This document shows, piece after piece, positions 34,496 to 43,036 of a stretch of DNA of 64,000 bases. The stretch's first letter is position 1, and every line of letters begins with the position of its first letter. The notes under the pieces were generated by a model. The model was not told where the DNA came from, ran no database searches, and saw only the letters and a list, made by a program, of their open reading frames with translations. The stretch covers positions 1 through 64,000 of the forward strand of contig CAWEXB010000002.1 of NCBI GenBank assembly GCA_963812915.1. The letters are read 5' to 3'. This DNA is from JACVRW01 sp963812915. Lineage in GTDB: Bacteria; Actinomycetota; Thermoleophilia; Solirubrobacterales; Thermoleophilaceae. Both the position numbers and the translations under genes were made by a program.

Positions 34496-35188
34496 TCACA
34501 CGGCCGGCGCCTTCACCTGGGCGATGTAGCCGCGCACGTCACCGGCGGGCTCCGAGTAGGCCTCGCCGAGGGCCGCCTCCACGGCGCTCATGTACTCCTG
34601 GGTCCACTCCGGGAACTCGTAGTCGATCGCCCTCAGGAACTCGAGCGTCGCCGCCAGGCGGATGTCCGCGATCGAGGGTGCGTCGCCGCCGATGAAGCTC
34701 TTCCCCTCCAGGAAGAACTTCCGAAACGCATCCAGCGGCTGCGCCAGCGCGGCCTCGGCGTCCTTCTGCGCCCTTGCCTTCATGTCGTCGTCGGCCTCGG
34801 AGGTGGCGACCTCTCCCGCGTACTGCGGGAACCCGAGCGTCGGGTAGGTGGCGCGCGCTACGAGCGGATAGAACGTGCCGATCAGGTAGAACATCGCGCT
34901 GTCGGTCATCGCCCGCTCGCCCGGGTCCGTCGGATAGAACCGGTCGAGGCCGTGCTTGTTGCAGAGGTACTGCATGATCGCGCAGCTCTCCCAGAGCGAA
35001 CCCCGCGGCAGGCCGGATTCTTCGAGCAACGGCGTGAGCTGCGCCGGGTCCTTGCGCACGAACTCCGGCTCGTCCTTCCGTCCCCACACATCCACCTCTT
35101 CGAAGTCGAGCCCGGCGGCGCGCACGAAGATCCGAGCGGTGAGGTTGTTCACGCTCGGCGTAAGGATGCTCAGCGTGTTCGAGGCCAT
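34496..35188 (-). CDS. Glutathione S-transferase family protein
   Basis: 230 residues from ATG 35188. The N-terminal thioredoxin-like domain has LTPSVNNLTARIFVRAAGLDFEEVDV and LTPLLEESG (cis-Pro), then ESCAIMQYLCNKHG (the gamma-glutamyl site); the C-terminal helical domain has FIGGDAPSIADIRLAATLEFL. Actinobacteria mostly lack glutathione, so the thiol cofactor may differ. It lies 60 bp downstream of the CoA-ligase gene, on the same strand. Confidence 0.9.
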   Translation of the reverse strand: MASNTLSILTPSVNNLTARIFVRAAGLDFEEVDVWGRKDEPEFVRKDPAQLTPLLEESGLPRGSLWESCAIMQYLCNKHGLDRFYPTDPGERAMTDSAMFYLIGTFYPLVARATYPTLGFPQYAGEVATSEADDDMKARAQKDAEAALAQPLDAFRKFFLEGKSFIGGDAPSIADIRLAATLEFLRAIDYEFPEWTQEYMSAVEAALGEAYSEPAGDVRGYIAQVKAPAV

Positions 35189-35248
35189 ATCCGTCCTCCT
35201 CCCGGTGGTGCTCGATGACGGTGCGACTCTAGTCCAATCGGAGATGGG

Positions 35249-36556
35249 TCAGGGCCGGCGCTCGACCAGCTTCGACTTGTAGTCGCTCCGCTGCAGGCTG
35301 CCCCACGGCACGAGATCCACGCGTGTCTGGACGACGAGCACGCTGCGCAGCCGCTCGCGGATCGCCTCGGCGAGCGCGGCGTCGGCCGGCGCGCCGCGAG
35401 CGAGCTCCACGCTGACGGGGAGGGGCGGCTCCTGCTTGACGCCGGCTGCCCGCGGCTTGACGAGGATGTGGCCGCTGACCTTCGGAGCGAACGCGCTCAC
35501 CACCTCGCGGACCGCCGACGGGAAGACGTTGACGCCGCGGACGATGAGCATGTCGTCGGTTCGCCCTATGCAGCGCAGCCGCGGGCTCGTGCGCCCACAT
35601 CCGCAAGGACTCGTCCGGACCTGAACGTGATCGCGCGTGCGGAACCGCAGGAGGGGCGCCGCACGATGCCGGAGATGTGTCAACACGAGCTCGCCGGTGG
35701 CGCCGTCGTCCATCTCGAGGGCGAGCTCCGTTTCCGGGTCGATCAGCTCGGCGTGCACGAAACCGCGCGCGCCGAAATGCATTCCGTCCCGTTCTTCGCA
35801 TTCCCCCCAAAGCGAGACGCCGATGTCGCCGATGCCCATGGCCTCGGTGACCCTCGCGCCCCAGCCCTCCTCGAGCTTCTCGCGGAAGGCGGGCTCGCCC
35901 CCGCCGGGTTCGCCCGCGACGAGCACACGCTCGACGCTCGACCTCGGGAGATCGACCTCCCGCTCCCCCGCCCACTCGACGAGGTACGCGGCGTAGGAGG
36001 GCGTCAGCGCCACGGCCTCGGGTCTGAGGAGCTCGATCGCGAGCATCAGGCGCTCGGTGTTCCCGGTGCCGACCGGGATCTGGGCGAGGCCGATGCGGTC
36101 GAAGGCGGCGAGCGCCGCGCCCGCCACGAACGGGCCGGCGTTGTAGGTGGTGACGATGCGCTGGCCGGCGGCGATGCCGGAGGCCGCGTAGCTGCGCGCC
36201 GAGGCGGTCACCCAGTTGTCGAGATCGCGCTCGGTCAGTGGCACGTAGCTCGGCGCGCCGGTGGTGCCGCTCGTCGAGTAGATCCGAACGATCTCGGACG
36301 GGCTGGCGCAGAGATGCGCGCCGATCGCATTCTCGGGCGTGCACGACGCCCTTATCTCGCGCTTCTCCGTGAGGGGCAGAAGCGCGATGTCGGCGAGCCC
36401 GCCCGCCGCTCGGGCGGAGGCGATCCCCGCCGCCGCCAGCTTCTCGCGATAGAACGCCGAGCGGTCGAACAGGTAGGCGAGCTGGGCGCGGTAGGACGGA
36501 TCGTCGACGGCCGGCTGCTCTGCCCACGGCCGGGTCTCGACCTCGGGCGCGAGCAT
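35249..36556 (-). CDS. Phenylacetate-CoA ligase-family AMP-forming ligase
   Basis: 435 residues from ATG 36556, overlapping the stop of the citryl-CoA-lyase-like gene. PaaK-type motifs: IYSTSGTTGAPSYVPLTERD (P-loop), EAMGIGDIGVSLWGEC, LVLTHLRHRAAPLLRFRTRDHV, CGRTSPRLRCIGRTDDMLIVRGVNVFPSAV (hinge region), and the C-terminal catalytic Lys near RSDYKSKLVERR. It makes an aryl- or acyl-CoA thioester. The overlap with a lyase suggests activation followed by C-C cleavage; the substrate is not known. Confidence 0.9.
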   Translation of the reverse strand: MLAPEVETRPWAEQPAVDDPSYRAQLAYLFDRSAFYREKLAAAGIASARAAGGLADIALLPLTEKREIRASCTPENAIGAHLCASPSEIVRIYSTSGTTGAPSYVPLTERDLDNWVTASARSYAASGIAAGQRIVTTYNAGPFVAGAALAAFDRIGLAQIPVGTGNTERLMLAIELLRPEAVALTPSYAAYLVEWAGEREVDLPRSSVERVLVAGEPGGGEPAFREKLEEGWGARVTEAMGIGDIGVSLWGECEERDGMHFGARGFVHAELIDPETELALEMDDGATGELVLTHLRHRAAPLLRFRTRDHVQVRTSPCGCGRTSPRLRCIGRTDDMLIVRGVNVFPSAVREVVSAFAPKVSGHILVKPRAAGVKQEPPLPVSVELARGAPADAALAEAIRERLRSVLVVQTRVDLVPWGSLQRSDYKSKLVERRP

Positions 36557-37374
36557 CAGGGTGGCCCGGCCTCCGGCGACCGCTCGTACTCGATCGCCTC
36601 CTCCGCTCGGGCCGCCATCAGGAATCCGATGGGCCGCTGCTGCTCCTCGGCCAGATGAGCGAGAAGGCTGGCCGTGCGCGCGAGGATCGGCACGGCCTTA
36701 ACCGTGTCGGATGGAAAACCCAGGTCGAGCATCACCGCCGCGATGGGCATGGACACGTTCATGGTGAGTGGCTTGCCCCAGGCCTCGGCCACGCCATCGC
36801 GGAGCTCCCGCGCGAGCAGCACGTGTGGCCCGCTGACCCCGCGCGAATCCGCGAGCTCGAGAATCCTTTCGGCGCGCGGGTCGAGCGGCCGATGAACCGG
36901 GTGCCCGAATCCCGGCACCTTGCCCCCGGAAGCGCGAATCGCCCGCGCGACGTCCCCGGCGACGGCTGCGGGCGCACTCCCGGACGCGACCCTTTCCTGC
37001 GCTTCCTCGAGCAGCCGTGCGCAGGACTCGGAGGTGCCCAGGATGACCGGGCCGCAGCCGAGGATTCCAGCCGCCACGGCGCCCTGGAGCGACCCCGGAT
37101 CGGCCGCGAGCGTCATGCGTGCGGCGACGTTGGTCGGCATCATGCCGTGCTCGGCGATCGCGACGAGGAGCAGGTCGAGGAAGTAGCGCTGGTCCTCGGT
37201 CGGCTCGCGGCCGGTGAGCAGCAGGTGGAAGTACTCGCTGAAGCTCAACCGGCCCATCAGGTCGCCGCAGAGATCGCGACCGCGTACCTCGACCCTGTCG
37301 GGATAGGCCTGGCTGATGTGGCTGACGGGCGCCCCGGCCTTGCCGATCTGCATGCGAGCGGCGACGCTACGCAT
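36556..37374 (-). CDS. Citryl-CoA lyase / citrate-synthase-fold protein
   Basis: About 272 residues; start at ATG 37374, though ATG 37353 (MQIGKAG) or TTG 37392 are possible and none has a clear ribosome-binding site. The short citrate-synthase fold shows HISQAYPDRVEVRGRDLCGDLMG, FSEYFHLLLTGREP, AEHGMMPTNVAARMTLAA, KVPGFGHPVHRPLDPRA (catalytic His region) and NVSMPIAAVMLDLGFP. It is much shorter than a real citrate synthase and lacks its C-terminal Asp/Arg part. It is followed without a gap by a CoA ligase. Confidence 0.85.
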   Translation of the reverse strand: MRSVAARMQIGKAGAPVSHISQAYPDRVEVRGRDLCGDLMGRLSFSEYFHLLLTGREPTEDQRYFLDLLLVAIAEHGMMPTNVAARMTLAADPGSLQGAVAAGILGCGPVILGTSESCARLLEEAQERVASGSAPAAVAGDVARAIRASGGKVPGFGHPVHRPLDPRAERILELADSRGVSGPHVLLARELRDGVAEAWGKPLTMNVSMPIAAVMLDLGFPSDTVKAVPILARTASLLAHLAEEQQRPIGFLMAARAEEAIEYERSPEAGPP

Positions 37375-37407
37375 CGCACCCGCGACCGTCAAGGCCGGGG
37401 GCCGCCG

Positions 37408-38973
37408 TCAGGCGGCGGCTTCGGGCAGGGCACCCGCGCCCGGCCGGCGCTCGGGCTCGGCCGGCTCGCGCTCGATCTCACGCTCGCGAACGAGCCACAG
37501 GGCGAGCGCGGCGCCGGCGAAGCTGAGCAGCGCGCCGAGCGTCAGCACGTCGTTGAGGCCCGTGAGGAATCCCTCGCGAGCCGCGTTCGAGACGCTCTGG
37601 CGTGCTCCAGGGGGCACCGCGGCGAGCGCCTGGTCCAGGTTGCCCGACGACGCGGCCTCGACGAGCGCCCGTGGGCGCTCGCCGCTCGCGGCCGGGGTCC
37701 CCGCCACGAGCTCGCCGACCTTGTCGGCGCCCCGGCCGACGAAGATCGCCCCCCAGACGGCGATGCCCACGGCGACACCGACCTGCCGGAAGGTGTCGTT
37801 GATCCCGGCTGCCATGCCGCTCTGCTCCTTGGGCACTACGCTCACCGCCACGTCGGCGATCACCGGGTTGAGGAAGCCGACGCCGGCGCCCGCGACCAGG
37901 AAGCCGCCGAGCAGCGTGGTCCACTCGCTGCCGGCCTCGATGCCGGACATCAGAACCAGACCGACCCCTGCCACCGCCAGACCCGTGCTCATCATCAGCC
38001 GAGCCGGGACGCGCGACAGCAGCGCACCCGCGATCGGTGCGGCGATGAAGCTCGCGAGCGTGATCGGCAGATAGCGCAGCCCCGCCTCCAGCGGCGAGTA
38101 GCCGAGGTAGTTCTGCAGGTACAGCGTCAGGTACAGGAACAGCGCGAACAGCGAGCCCGAGACCGCGAAGGCCGCGAGCTGCACTCCCGTGAACGCGCGC
38201 CGCCTGAACAGGCGGAGCGGCAGCATCGGCTCGGTGGCGCGCCGCTCGATCGCGAGGAAGGCGGCGAAGAGTGCGCCGGCACCGGCAAAGAGGGACACGA
38301 TCAGGCTGCTCCCCCACCCCTCGTCGTTGCCGCGCACGAGGGCCAGCACGAGCAGGAACAGGGCGCCGCTGAAGGTCGCCACGCCCGCCCAGTCCACGCC
38401 CGTCGCGTTCGGGTCCCTGCTCTCGCGCAGCTTCAGGTAGGTGACTGCAATCGCGGCGATTCCGATCGGGACGTTGAGGTAGAAGATCGACTCCCACCCG
38501 AGCGAATCGGTCAGGGCTCCCCCGACGAGCGGTCCAATCGCCACCGCGACGCCGATCGTCGCGCCGTACAGTCCCATCGCCGTGCCCCGCTCCCGCCCGG
38601 CCGGGAACTCCTGGGCGACCAGCGCCAGGGACACCGCGAACATCGCCGCGCCGCCGACGCCCTGGAACGCCCGCGCAAGATTGAGGAACGTCGGGTCCGG
38701 CGCCAGCGCGCAGAGCAGTGAAGCGGCGGAGAAGATCGCCAGCCCGCCGGCGAAGAGCCTTCGGCGCCCCAGTCGGTCGGCCAGCGACCCGGCCGTGAGC
38801 ACCAGCGCGGCCAGTGTCAGCGCATAGGCGTCCACCACCCACTGGAGGTCCGTGAAGCTGGCCCCGAGATCCTCACGGATCGACGGCAGAGCCACGTTCA
38901 CGACGGTGATGTCGAGAAGAAGCATGAAGGTCGCCACCGAGACGGCGATGAGGGTCCACCACTTGCGTGCCAT
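37408..38973 (-). CDS. MFS drug-efflux transporter, DHA2 (EmrB/QacA) family
   Basis: 521 residues from ATG 38973 after AAGGAGATCG. About 14 membrane segments, beginning VATFMLLLDITVVNVALPSI (motif D1), GSLADRLGRRRLF (motif A) and FQGVGGAAMFAVSLALVAQEFP (motif C-like). A soluble loop near residues 440-485 precedes the last helix. A proton-driven exporter of toxic compounds. It is divergent from the ECF41 sigma factor gene and has an ECF41-like promoter in front of it. Confidence 0.93.
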   Translation of the reverse strand: MARKWWTLIAVSVATFMLLLDITVVNVALPSIREDLGASFTDLQWVVDAYALTLAALVLTAGSLADRLGRRRLFAGGLAIFSAASLLCALAPDPTFLNLARAFQGVGGAAMFAVSLALVAQEFPAGRERGTAMGLYGATIGVAVAIGPLVGGALTDSLGWESIFYLNVPIGIAAIAVTYLKLRESRDPNATGVDWAGVATFSGALFLLVLALVRGNDEGWGSSLIVSLFAGAGALFAAFLAIERRATEPMLPLRLFRRRAFTGVQLAAFAVSGSLFALFLYLTLYLQNYLGYSPLEAGLRYLPITLASFIAAPIAGALLSRVPARLMMSTGLAVAGVGLVLMSGIEAGSEWTTLLGGFLVAGAGVGFLNPVIADVAVSVVPKEQSGMAAGINDTFRQVGVAVGIAVWGAIFVGRGADKVGELVAGTPAASGERPRALVEAASSGNLDQALAAVPPGARQSVSNAAREGFLTGLNDVLTLGALLSFAGAALALWLVREREIEREPAEPERRPGAGALPEAAA

Positions 38974-38988
38974 AGAAGTCGATCTCCT

Positions 38989-39015
38989 TGTCACATCGGC
39001 TGGGTTAGGTGCGTC
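38989..39015 (+). promoter_or_regulatory. ECF41-type promoter for the sigma factor gene
   Basis: TGTCACA at 38989-38995, 16 bp, CGTC at 39012-39015. This is the published ECF41 consensus, spacing included. The expected start point would be about 25-30 bp upstream of the sigma factor GTG, implying autoregulation. Confidence 0.72.
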
Positions 39016-39023
39016 ACTGCTAT

Positions 39024-39050
39024 GACGGAACGCGACGAAGGGATGTGACC
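39024..39050 (-). promoter_or_regulatory. ECF41-type promoter for the divergent MFS gene
   Basis: On the minus strand, GGTCACA (39050-39044), 16 bp, CGTC (39027-39024): one mismatch to the ECF41 consensus, same spacing as its plus-strand partner. It overlaps the ribosome-binding region of the sigma gene. Confidence 0.65.
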
Positions 39051-39932
39051 GTGGACGAGCGCGACTATCTGGCGGAGCAGTTCGAGGCCCACCGGGCCCA
39101 CCTGAGGGCGGTGGCCTACCGGATGCTCGGCTCGGTGAGCGAGGCGGACGACGCCCTGCAGGAGTCCTGGCTGCGTCTCAGTCGCTCCGACCCGAGCCGC
39201 ATCGAGAACCTGGGCGGATGGCTCACCACGGTCGTCGGGCGGGTGTGCCTCGACATGCTGCGCTCGCGCAGGTCGCGGCGCGAGGAGCCTCTCGGCCCGC
39301 ACGTGCCCGAGCCGATCGTGAGCCGCGAGGACGGGGTCGATCCGGAGCACGAGGCCCTGCTCGCCGACTCCATGGGCCTCGCCCTGCTCGTGGTGCTGGA
39401 GACACTGGCTCCTCCCGAGCGGCTCGCGTTCGTGCTGCACGACATGTTCGGCGTGCCGTTCGACGAGATCGCTCCGATCGTGGGCCGGTCCCCGGCCGCC
39501 GCGCGGCAGCTCGCCAGCCGCGCGCGGCGCCGGGTGCAGCAGGACGCCCCGGAGCCGGACGCGGACGTCGCCCGCCAGCGAGAGGTGGTCGACGCCTTCC
39601 TGGCCGCCGCGCGCGGCGGTGACTTCGAGGCGCTCCTCGAGCTGCTCGATCCGGACGTGGTGCTGCGAGTCGATCGAGGTGCCGTGCGTCCAGCGGGGAG
39701 GGAGGTGCGGGGCGCGACTGCCGTGCTCGAGCAGGTGCTCTCCTACGCGGGAGGTGCCCGTTTCGCGCGGCCGGCGCTGGTGAACGGCACGGCGGGATTC
39801 GTCGTGGCTCCCCGGGGGCGGCCGGTGGCGGTGGCCGGCTTCACGGTCGCCCACGGCAAGGTCGTCGAGATCGATCTGCTCGCCGATCCCGAGCGCCTTC
39901 GCCGGCTCGACATGACGGTGCTCGACGGCTGA
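39051..39932 (+). CDS. sigJ: ECF41-family RNA polymerase sigma factor (SigJ-like)
   Basis: 293 residues from GTG 39051, seven bases after GAAGGGA; GTG 39045 is an alternative. Sigma-2 (about 6-75): AYRMLGSVSEADDALQESWLRL and GGWLTTVVGRVCLDMLRSR. Sigma-4 (about 110-165): LAPPERLAFVLHDMFGVPFDEIAPIVG and SPAAARQLASRARRR. A SnoaL-like C-terminal domain follows. ECF41 signatures are recognisable: VPEP in the linker (consensus WLPEP), and a late ADPERL (consensus NPDKL). In this family the C-terminal extension tunes activity in place of an anti-sigma factor. The promoters at 38989 and 39024 make the MFS pump and itself the probable regulon. Confidence 0.9.
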   Translation: MDERDYLAEQFEAHRAHLRAVAYRMLGSVSEADDALQESWLRLSRSDPSRIENLGGWLTTVVGRVCLDMLRSRRSRREEPLGPHVPEPIVSREDGVDPEHEALLADSMGLALLVVLETLAPPERLAFVLHDMFGVPFDEIAPIVGRSPAAARQLASRARRRVQQDAPEPDADVARQREVVDAFLAAARGGDFEALLELLDPDVVLRVDRGAVRPAGREVRGATAVLEQVLSYAGGARFARPALVNGTAGFVVAPRGRPVAVAGFTVAHGKVVEIDLLADPERLRRLDMTVLDG

Positions 39933-39974
39933 ACCGCGCCTCGCTGGGACAATGACGGCCGAGGCGGTCAGCTG

Positions 39975-40967
39975 ATGGTGGAGCCGATATCACTCGATCC
40001 GGTCGACTCGTTGACGATCACCACGCTCGTCGACAACGTGAGCGACCTGCTTCTCGTCGACGAGGGTCCAGCCAAGCGCGCTCCACTGGACCTCTCGGCC
40101 TACCCTCGCACGGCGGCCCGCGTCCTCGAGGGCGGCGAGACCGGCGACCTGCTGCGCGCCGAGCACGGTTTCTCGTGCCTCGTGGCGATCACGAAGGCGG
40201 AGCGGACGATCCGGGTCCTCTTCGACGCCGGAGTCACCCCGGACGGCATGGTCGAGAACATGAGGCGCCTCGGCCTGTCCCCTCGCGACATCGACATCAT
40301 CGTGCTGAGCCACGGTCACTGGGATCACACGACCGGGATGGACGGTCTCGTAGGCGAGCTGGGTCGCACGCAGGTTCCCGTCCTCATCCACCCCGAGTTC
40401 TGGAGCCGTCGCAGGTTGGCCCTGCCCGGGCGCGACCCGATCGAGCTGCCAACTACGAGCAGGCGCGCCCTCGAGGGGGCGGGCTTCGAGATCGTCGAGC
40501 AGCAGCAGCCCTCCTTCCTTCTCGACGGCTCGCTCCTGGTCACGGGCGAGGTCGACCGCACCACCGAGTTCGAGCGGGGCTTCCCGGTCCACCAGTCGTA
40601 CCGGCAGGGGGGCTGGCAGCCCGACCCGCTGATACTCGACGATCAGGCGCTGGTGGCGAGCGTGCGCGGACGGGGCCTGGTCGTCCTGACCGGCTGCGGC
40701 CACTCGGGCATCGTGAACATTCTCCGCTACGTGCGAAAGCTGACCGGGGAGGAGCGCATCCACGCGGTCGTCGGCGGCTTCCACCTCAGCGGACCTCTGT
40801 TCGAGAAGATCATCGAGCCCACCTGCGAGGCACTCGGAGGCTTCTCCGCCGACTACCTCGTGCCGTGTCATTGCACGGGCTGGAGGGCTATCCACGCGCT
40901 GGCGGCCAGCTTCCCGGAGGCGTTCATCCAGAACGCCGTCGGCACGCGCTTCGAGTTCGCCGCCTAG
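39975..40967 (+). CDS. MBL-fold metallo-hydrolase
   Basis: 330 residues. The metal site is SHGHWDHTTGMDGL (H-x-H-x-D-H), with further ligands in LTGCGHSGIVNI and PCHCTGW. It resembles the group annotated as MptA/methanopterin-like or 7,8-dihydropterin phosphate synthase homologues, with VGGFHLSG before the last ligand. The true substrate is unknown. Starts 42 bp after the sigma factor stop, so it may be co-transcribed and part of its regulon. Confidence 0.88.
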   Translation: MVEPISLDPVDSLTITTLVDNVSDLLLVDEGPAKRAPLDLSAYPRTAARVLEGGETGDLLRAEHGFSCLVAITKAERTIRVLFDAGVTPDGMVENMRRLGLSPRDIDIIVLSHGHWDHTTGMDGLVGELGRTQVPVLIHPEFWSRRRLALPGRDPIELPTTSRRALEGAGFEIVEQQQPSFLLDGSLLVTGEVDRTTEFERGFPVHQSYRQGGWQPDPLILDDQALVASVRGRGLVVLTGCGHSGIVNILRYVRKLTGEERIHAVVGGFHLSGPLFEKIIEPTCEALGGFSADYLVPCHCTGWRAIHALAASFPEAFIQNAVGTRFEFAA

Positions 40968-41029
40968 CGCTCATTCTGCTTCGGGGGCCACAGTCCCTAC
41001 ACACAGGACCCCGACACGAGGAGGACAGA

Positions 41030-41434
41030 GTGCTGAAGGATGGCCAAGTAGCGACCCGGATCCCGGTGCAGGACCTCGACCGAGCGCGAAGGTTCTACGC
41101 GGACAAGCTCGGCCTGGAGCCGAGCGAGGAGCGGCCAGGAGGCCTGCTGTACCGCTGCGCGAGCGGCGAGTTCTCGTTGTTCGAGTCGGCCGGAGGCTCT
41201 CCCGGCACCTTCACGCAGATGGCGTGGTACGTCGACGACGTCGAGGCCACGGTCGCCGAGCTGAAGGCGCGCGGCGTGGCGTTCGAGGAGGTCGACCTGC
41301 CGGGATTGAGGACGGTCGACGGGATCGCCGAGGTCGCCGGCAACTATCCGAGCAAGGGCGGCAAGGGCGAGCGGGCGGCGTGGTTCCGAGACGTCGACGG
41401 GAACATGTTCGGAATCGGCGAACCGATCGCCTGA
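41030..41434 (+). CDS. VOC/glyoxalase-family protein
   Basis: 134 residues from GTG 41030 after GAGGAGGA. One vicinal-oxygen-chelate module: VATRIPVQDLDRARRFYADKLGLEP, LYRCASGEFSLFES, MAWYVDDVEATVAELKARGVAFEE, AAWFRDVDGNMFGIGEP with the terminal Glu. A small dimeric dioxygenase, glyoxalase or antibiotic-binding protein; which one cannot be told. Confidence 0.9.
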   Translation: MLKDGQVATRIPVQDLDRARRFYADKLGLEPSEERPGGLLYRCASGEFSLFESAGGSPGTFTQMAWYVDDVEATVAELKARGVAFEEVDLPGLRTVDGIAEVAGNYPSKGGKGERAAWFRDVDGNMFGIGEPIA

Positions 41435-41480
41435 CCCTCCGACGAGCCGTGCCCTGCGGGGGCTCTAGTCGCGAGACATC

Positions 41481-42953
41481 TCAGGCCGCCTCGGCGAGGG
41501 ACGGCTCGCCCACCTCCTGCTCCGCCCCGCTCTCGGCCGCGCCGCCGGTCTCCGCGCGCAGGACGCGCACGGCGATCACGATCGCGACCGCCACGAGCCC
41601 CGCACCGATGAGGTAGGCGAGGTGGTAGCCGGAGTTGAGCGCGGCGGCGGTCGACTCGCCGTCGGCGAGCAGGCCGTCGGTGCGCTCGGTCGCGAAGGTC
41701 GCCAACACGGCGAGGCCGATGGCGCCGCCCACCTGCACGCTGGTGTTGACGAGACCCGAAGCCAGGCCCGAGTCGCTCGGAGTGGCTCCCGACATCGCGA
41801 GCGTCATCAGCGACGGGAAGCCCAGGCCGGCACCGAGGCCGAACAGCACCATCGGCGGGAGGAGGTCGACCACGTAGCTTGCGTCGACCGGCGTCCGCGC
41901 GAACAGGAGCAGTCCGGCGGCGATCGCCACCATGCTCGGAATGAGCGTCGCCTTCGGCCCGTAGCGCAGGTTGAGAGGCGCCGAGAACCGGAAGGACATG
42001 GTCCCCATCACGAGCGTCACCGGCAGGTAGGCCAGGCCGACCTCGAGAGCACCGTAGCCGAGGATGCGCTGCATGTAGAGAGCTCCGAGGAAGAAAATCC
42101 CGAACATCCCGACGACGAGCAGGGCCTGAACCAGGTTGGCCCCCCAGACGTTTCGCGAGCGGAATAGCCGCAGCGGCATGAGCGGGTTCGCGATGCGCGC
42201 CTGGCGCACGACGAACCCCGCCAACAGGGCGATCGCGACGCCGCCGAGCCCGAGCGTCTGGCTCGATCCCCAGCCCTGCTGCTCGACCTCCAGGATCGTG
42301 TAGACGCCGAGCATCAGCCCGGCGGTCAGGAGCGCGGCGCCGGGAATGTCCGCGCCCTCCCTCAGGCCGATGCCCTCGCCATCATCGACCAGCCTCAGCG
42401 CAAACAGCGCGGTCGCAACGCCGATCGGCAGGTTGACGAAGAAGATCCAGTGCCAGTTGATCGCCTCGGTCAGGACGCCACCGACGATCAGGCCGATCGA
42501 GCCGCCGGCGACGGCGACAAACGTGTAGACGCCGATCGCCTTCGCCAGCTCCCGCGGCTCCGGGAACATCGTCACGATCATGCCGAGGATCACGGCGGAC
42601 GTCAGGGCCCCGCCGACGCCCTGGACGAAGCGCGCGCCAATCAGAACGCCCTGGCTCTGGGCCACGGCGCACAGCAGCGAAGCGGCGGTGAAGACGGCCA
42701 GACCGATCAGGAAGACCCGGCGCTGGCCGATCAGGTCGCCGAGGCGACCGGCGAGCAGCAGCAGACCGCCGAACGCGATCAGGTAGGCGTTCACGACCCA
42801 GGCGAGGTTGCTCTGGGAGAACCCAAGGTCATCTTGAATCGAGGGCAGCGCCACATTCACGATCGTGGCGTCGAGGACGATCATGAGCATGCCGACGCAG
42901 AGCACGTACAGGGCCATCCAGCGCCTGCGGTCGTCTCTCACTTCAGAGGTCAC
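41481..42953 (-). CDS. MFS drug-efflux transporter, DHA2 (EmrB/QacA) family
   Basis: About 490 residues from GTG 42953 behind AGGAGAGACC; an upstream TTG at 42980 lies within an inverted repeat and is less likely. Motifs: LYVLCVGMLMIVLDATIVNVALPSI, LLAGRLGDLIGQRRVFLIG, FVQGVGGALTSAVILGMIVTMF. About 14 membrane segments, no large loop. Second DHA2 pump within 4 kb, and not closely similar to the first. Confidence 0.92.
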   Translation of the reverse strand: MTSEVRDDRRRWMALYVLCVGMLMIVLDATIVNVALPSIQDDLGFSQSNLAWVVNAYLIAFGGLLLLAGRLGDLIGQRRVFLIGLAVFTAASLLCAVAQSQGVLIGARFVQGVGGALTSAVILGMIVTMFPEPRELAKAIGVYTFVAVAGGSIGLIVGGVLTEAINWHWIFFVNLPIGVATALFALRLVDDGEGIGLREGADIPGAALLTAGLMLGVYTILEVEQQGWGSSQTLGLGGVAIALLAGFVVRQARIANPLMPLRLFRSRNVWGANLVQALLVVGMFGIFFLGALYMQRILGYGALEVGLAYLPVTLVMGTMSFRFSAPLNLRYGPKATLIPSMVAIAAGLLLFARTPVDASYVVDLLPPMVLFGLGAGLGFPSLMTLAMSGATPSDSGLASGLVNTSVQVGGAIGLAVLATFATERTDGLLADGESTAAALNSGYHLAYLIGAGLVAVAIVIAVRVLRAETGGAAESGAEQEVGEPSLAEAA

Positions 42954-42968
42954 GGTCTCTCCTGTCAC

Positions 42969-43001
42969 GGGGTCTTTCAAAGTCGTCGTTTCTAAGACCC
43001 C
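42969..43001. promoter_or_regulatory. Inverted repeat in the MFS / methyltransferase intergenic region
   Basis: GGGGTCTT at 42969-42976 and its complement AAGACCCC at 42994-43001, 17 bp apart, just upstream of the MFS GTG. A candidate repressor site; no cognate regulator gene is adjacent. Confidence 0.45.
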
Positions 43002-43036
43002 GAAATCGACATCAACTCATCGGTTCGGCAGGATGT

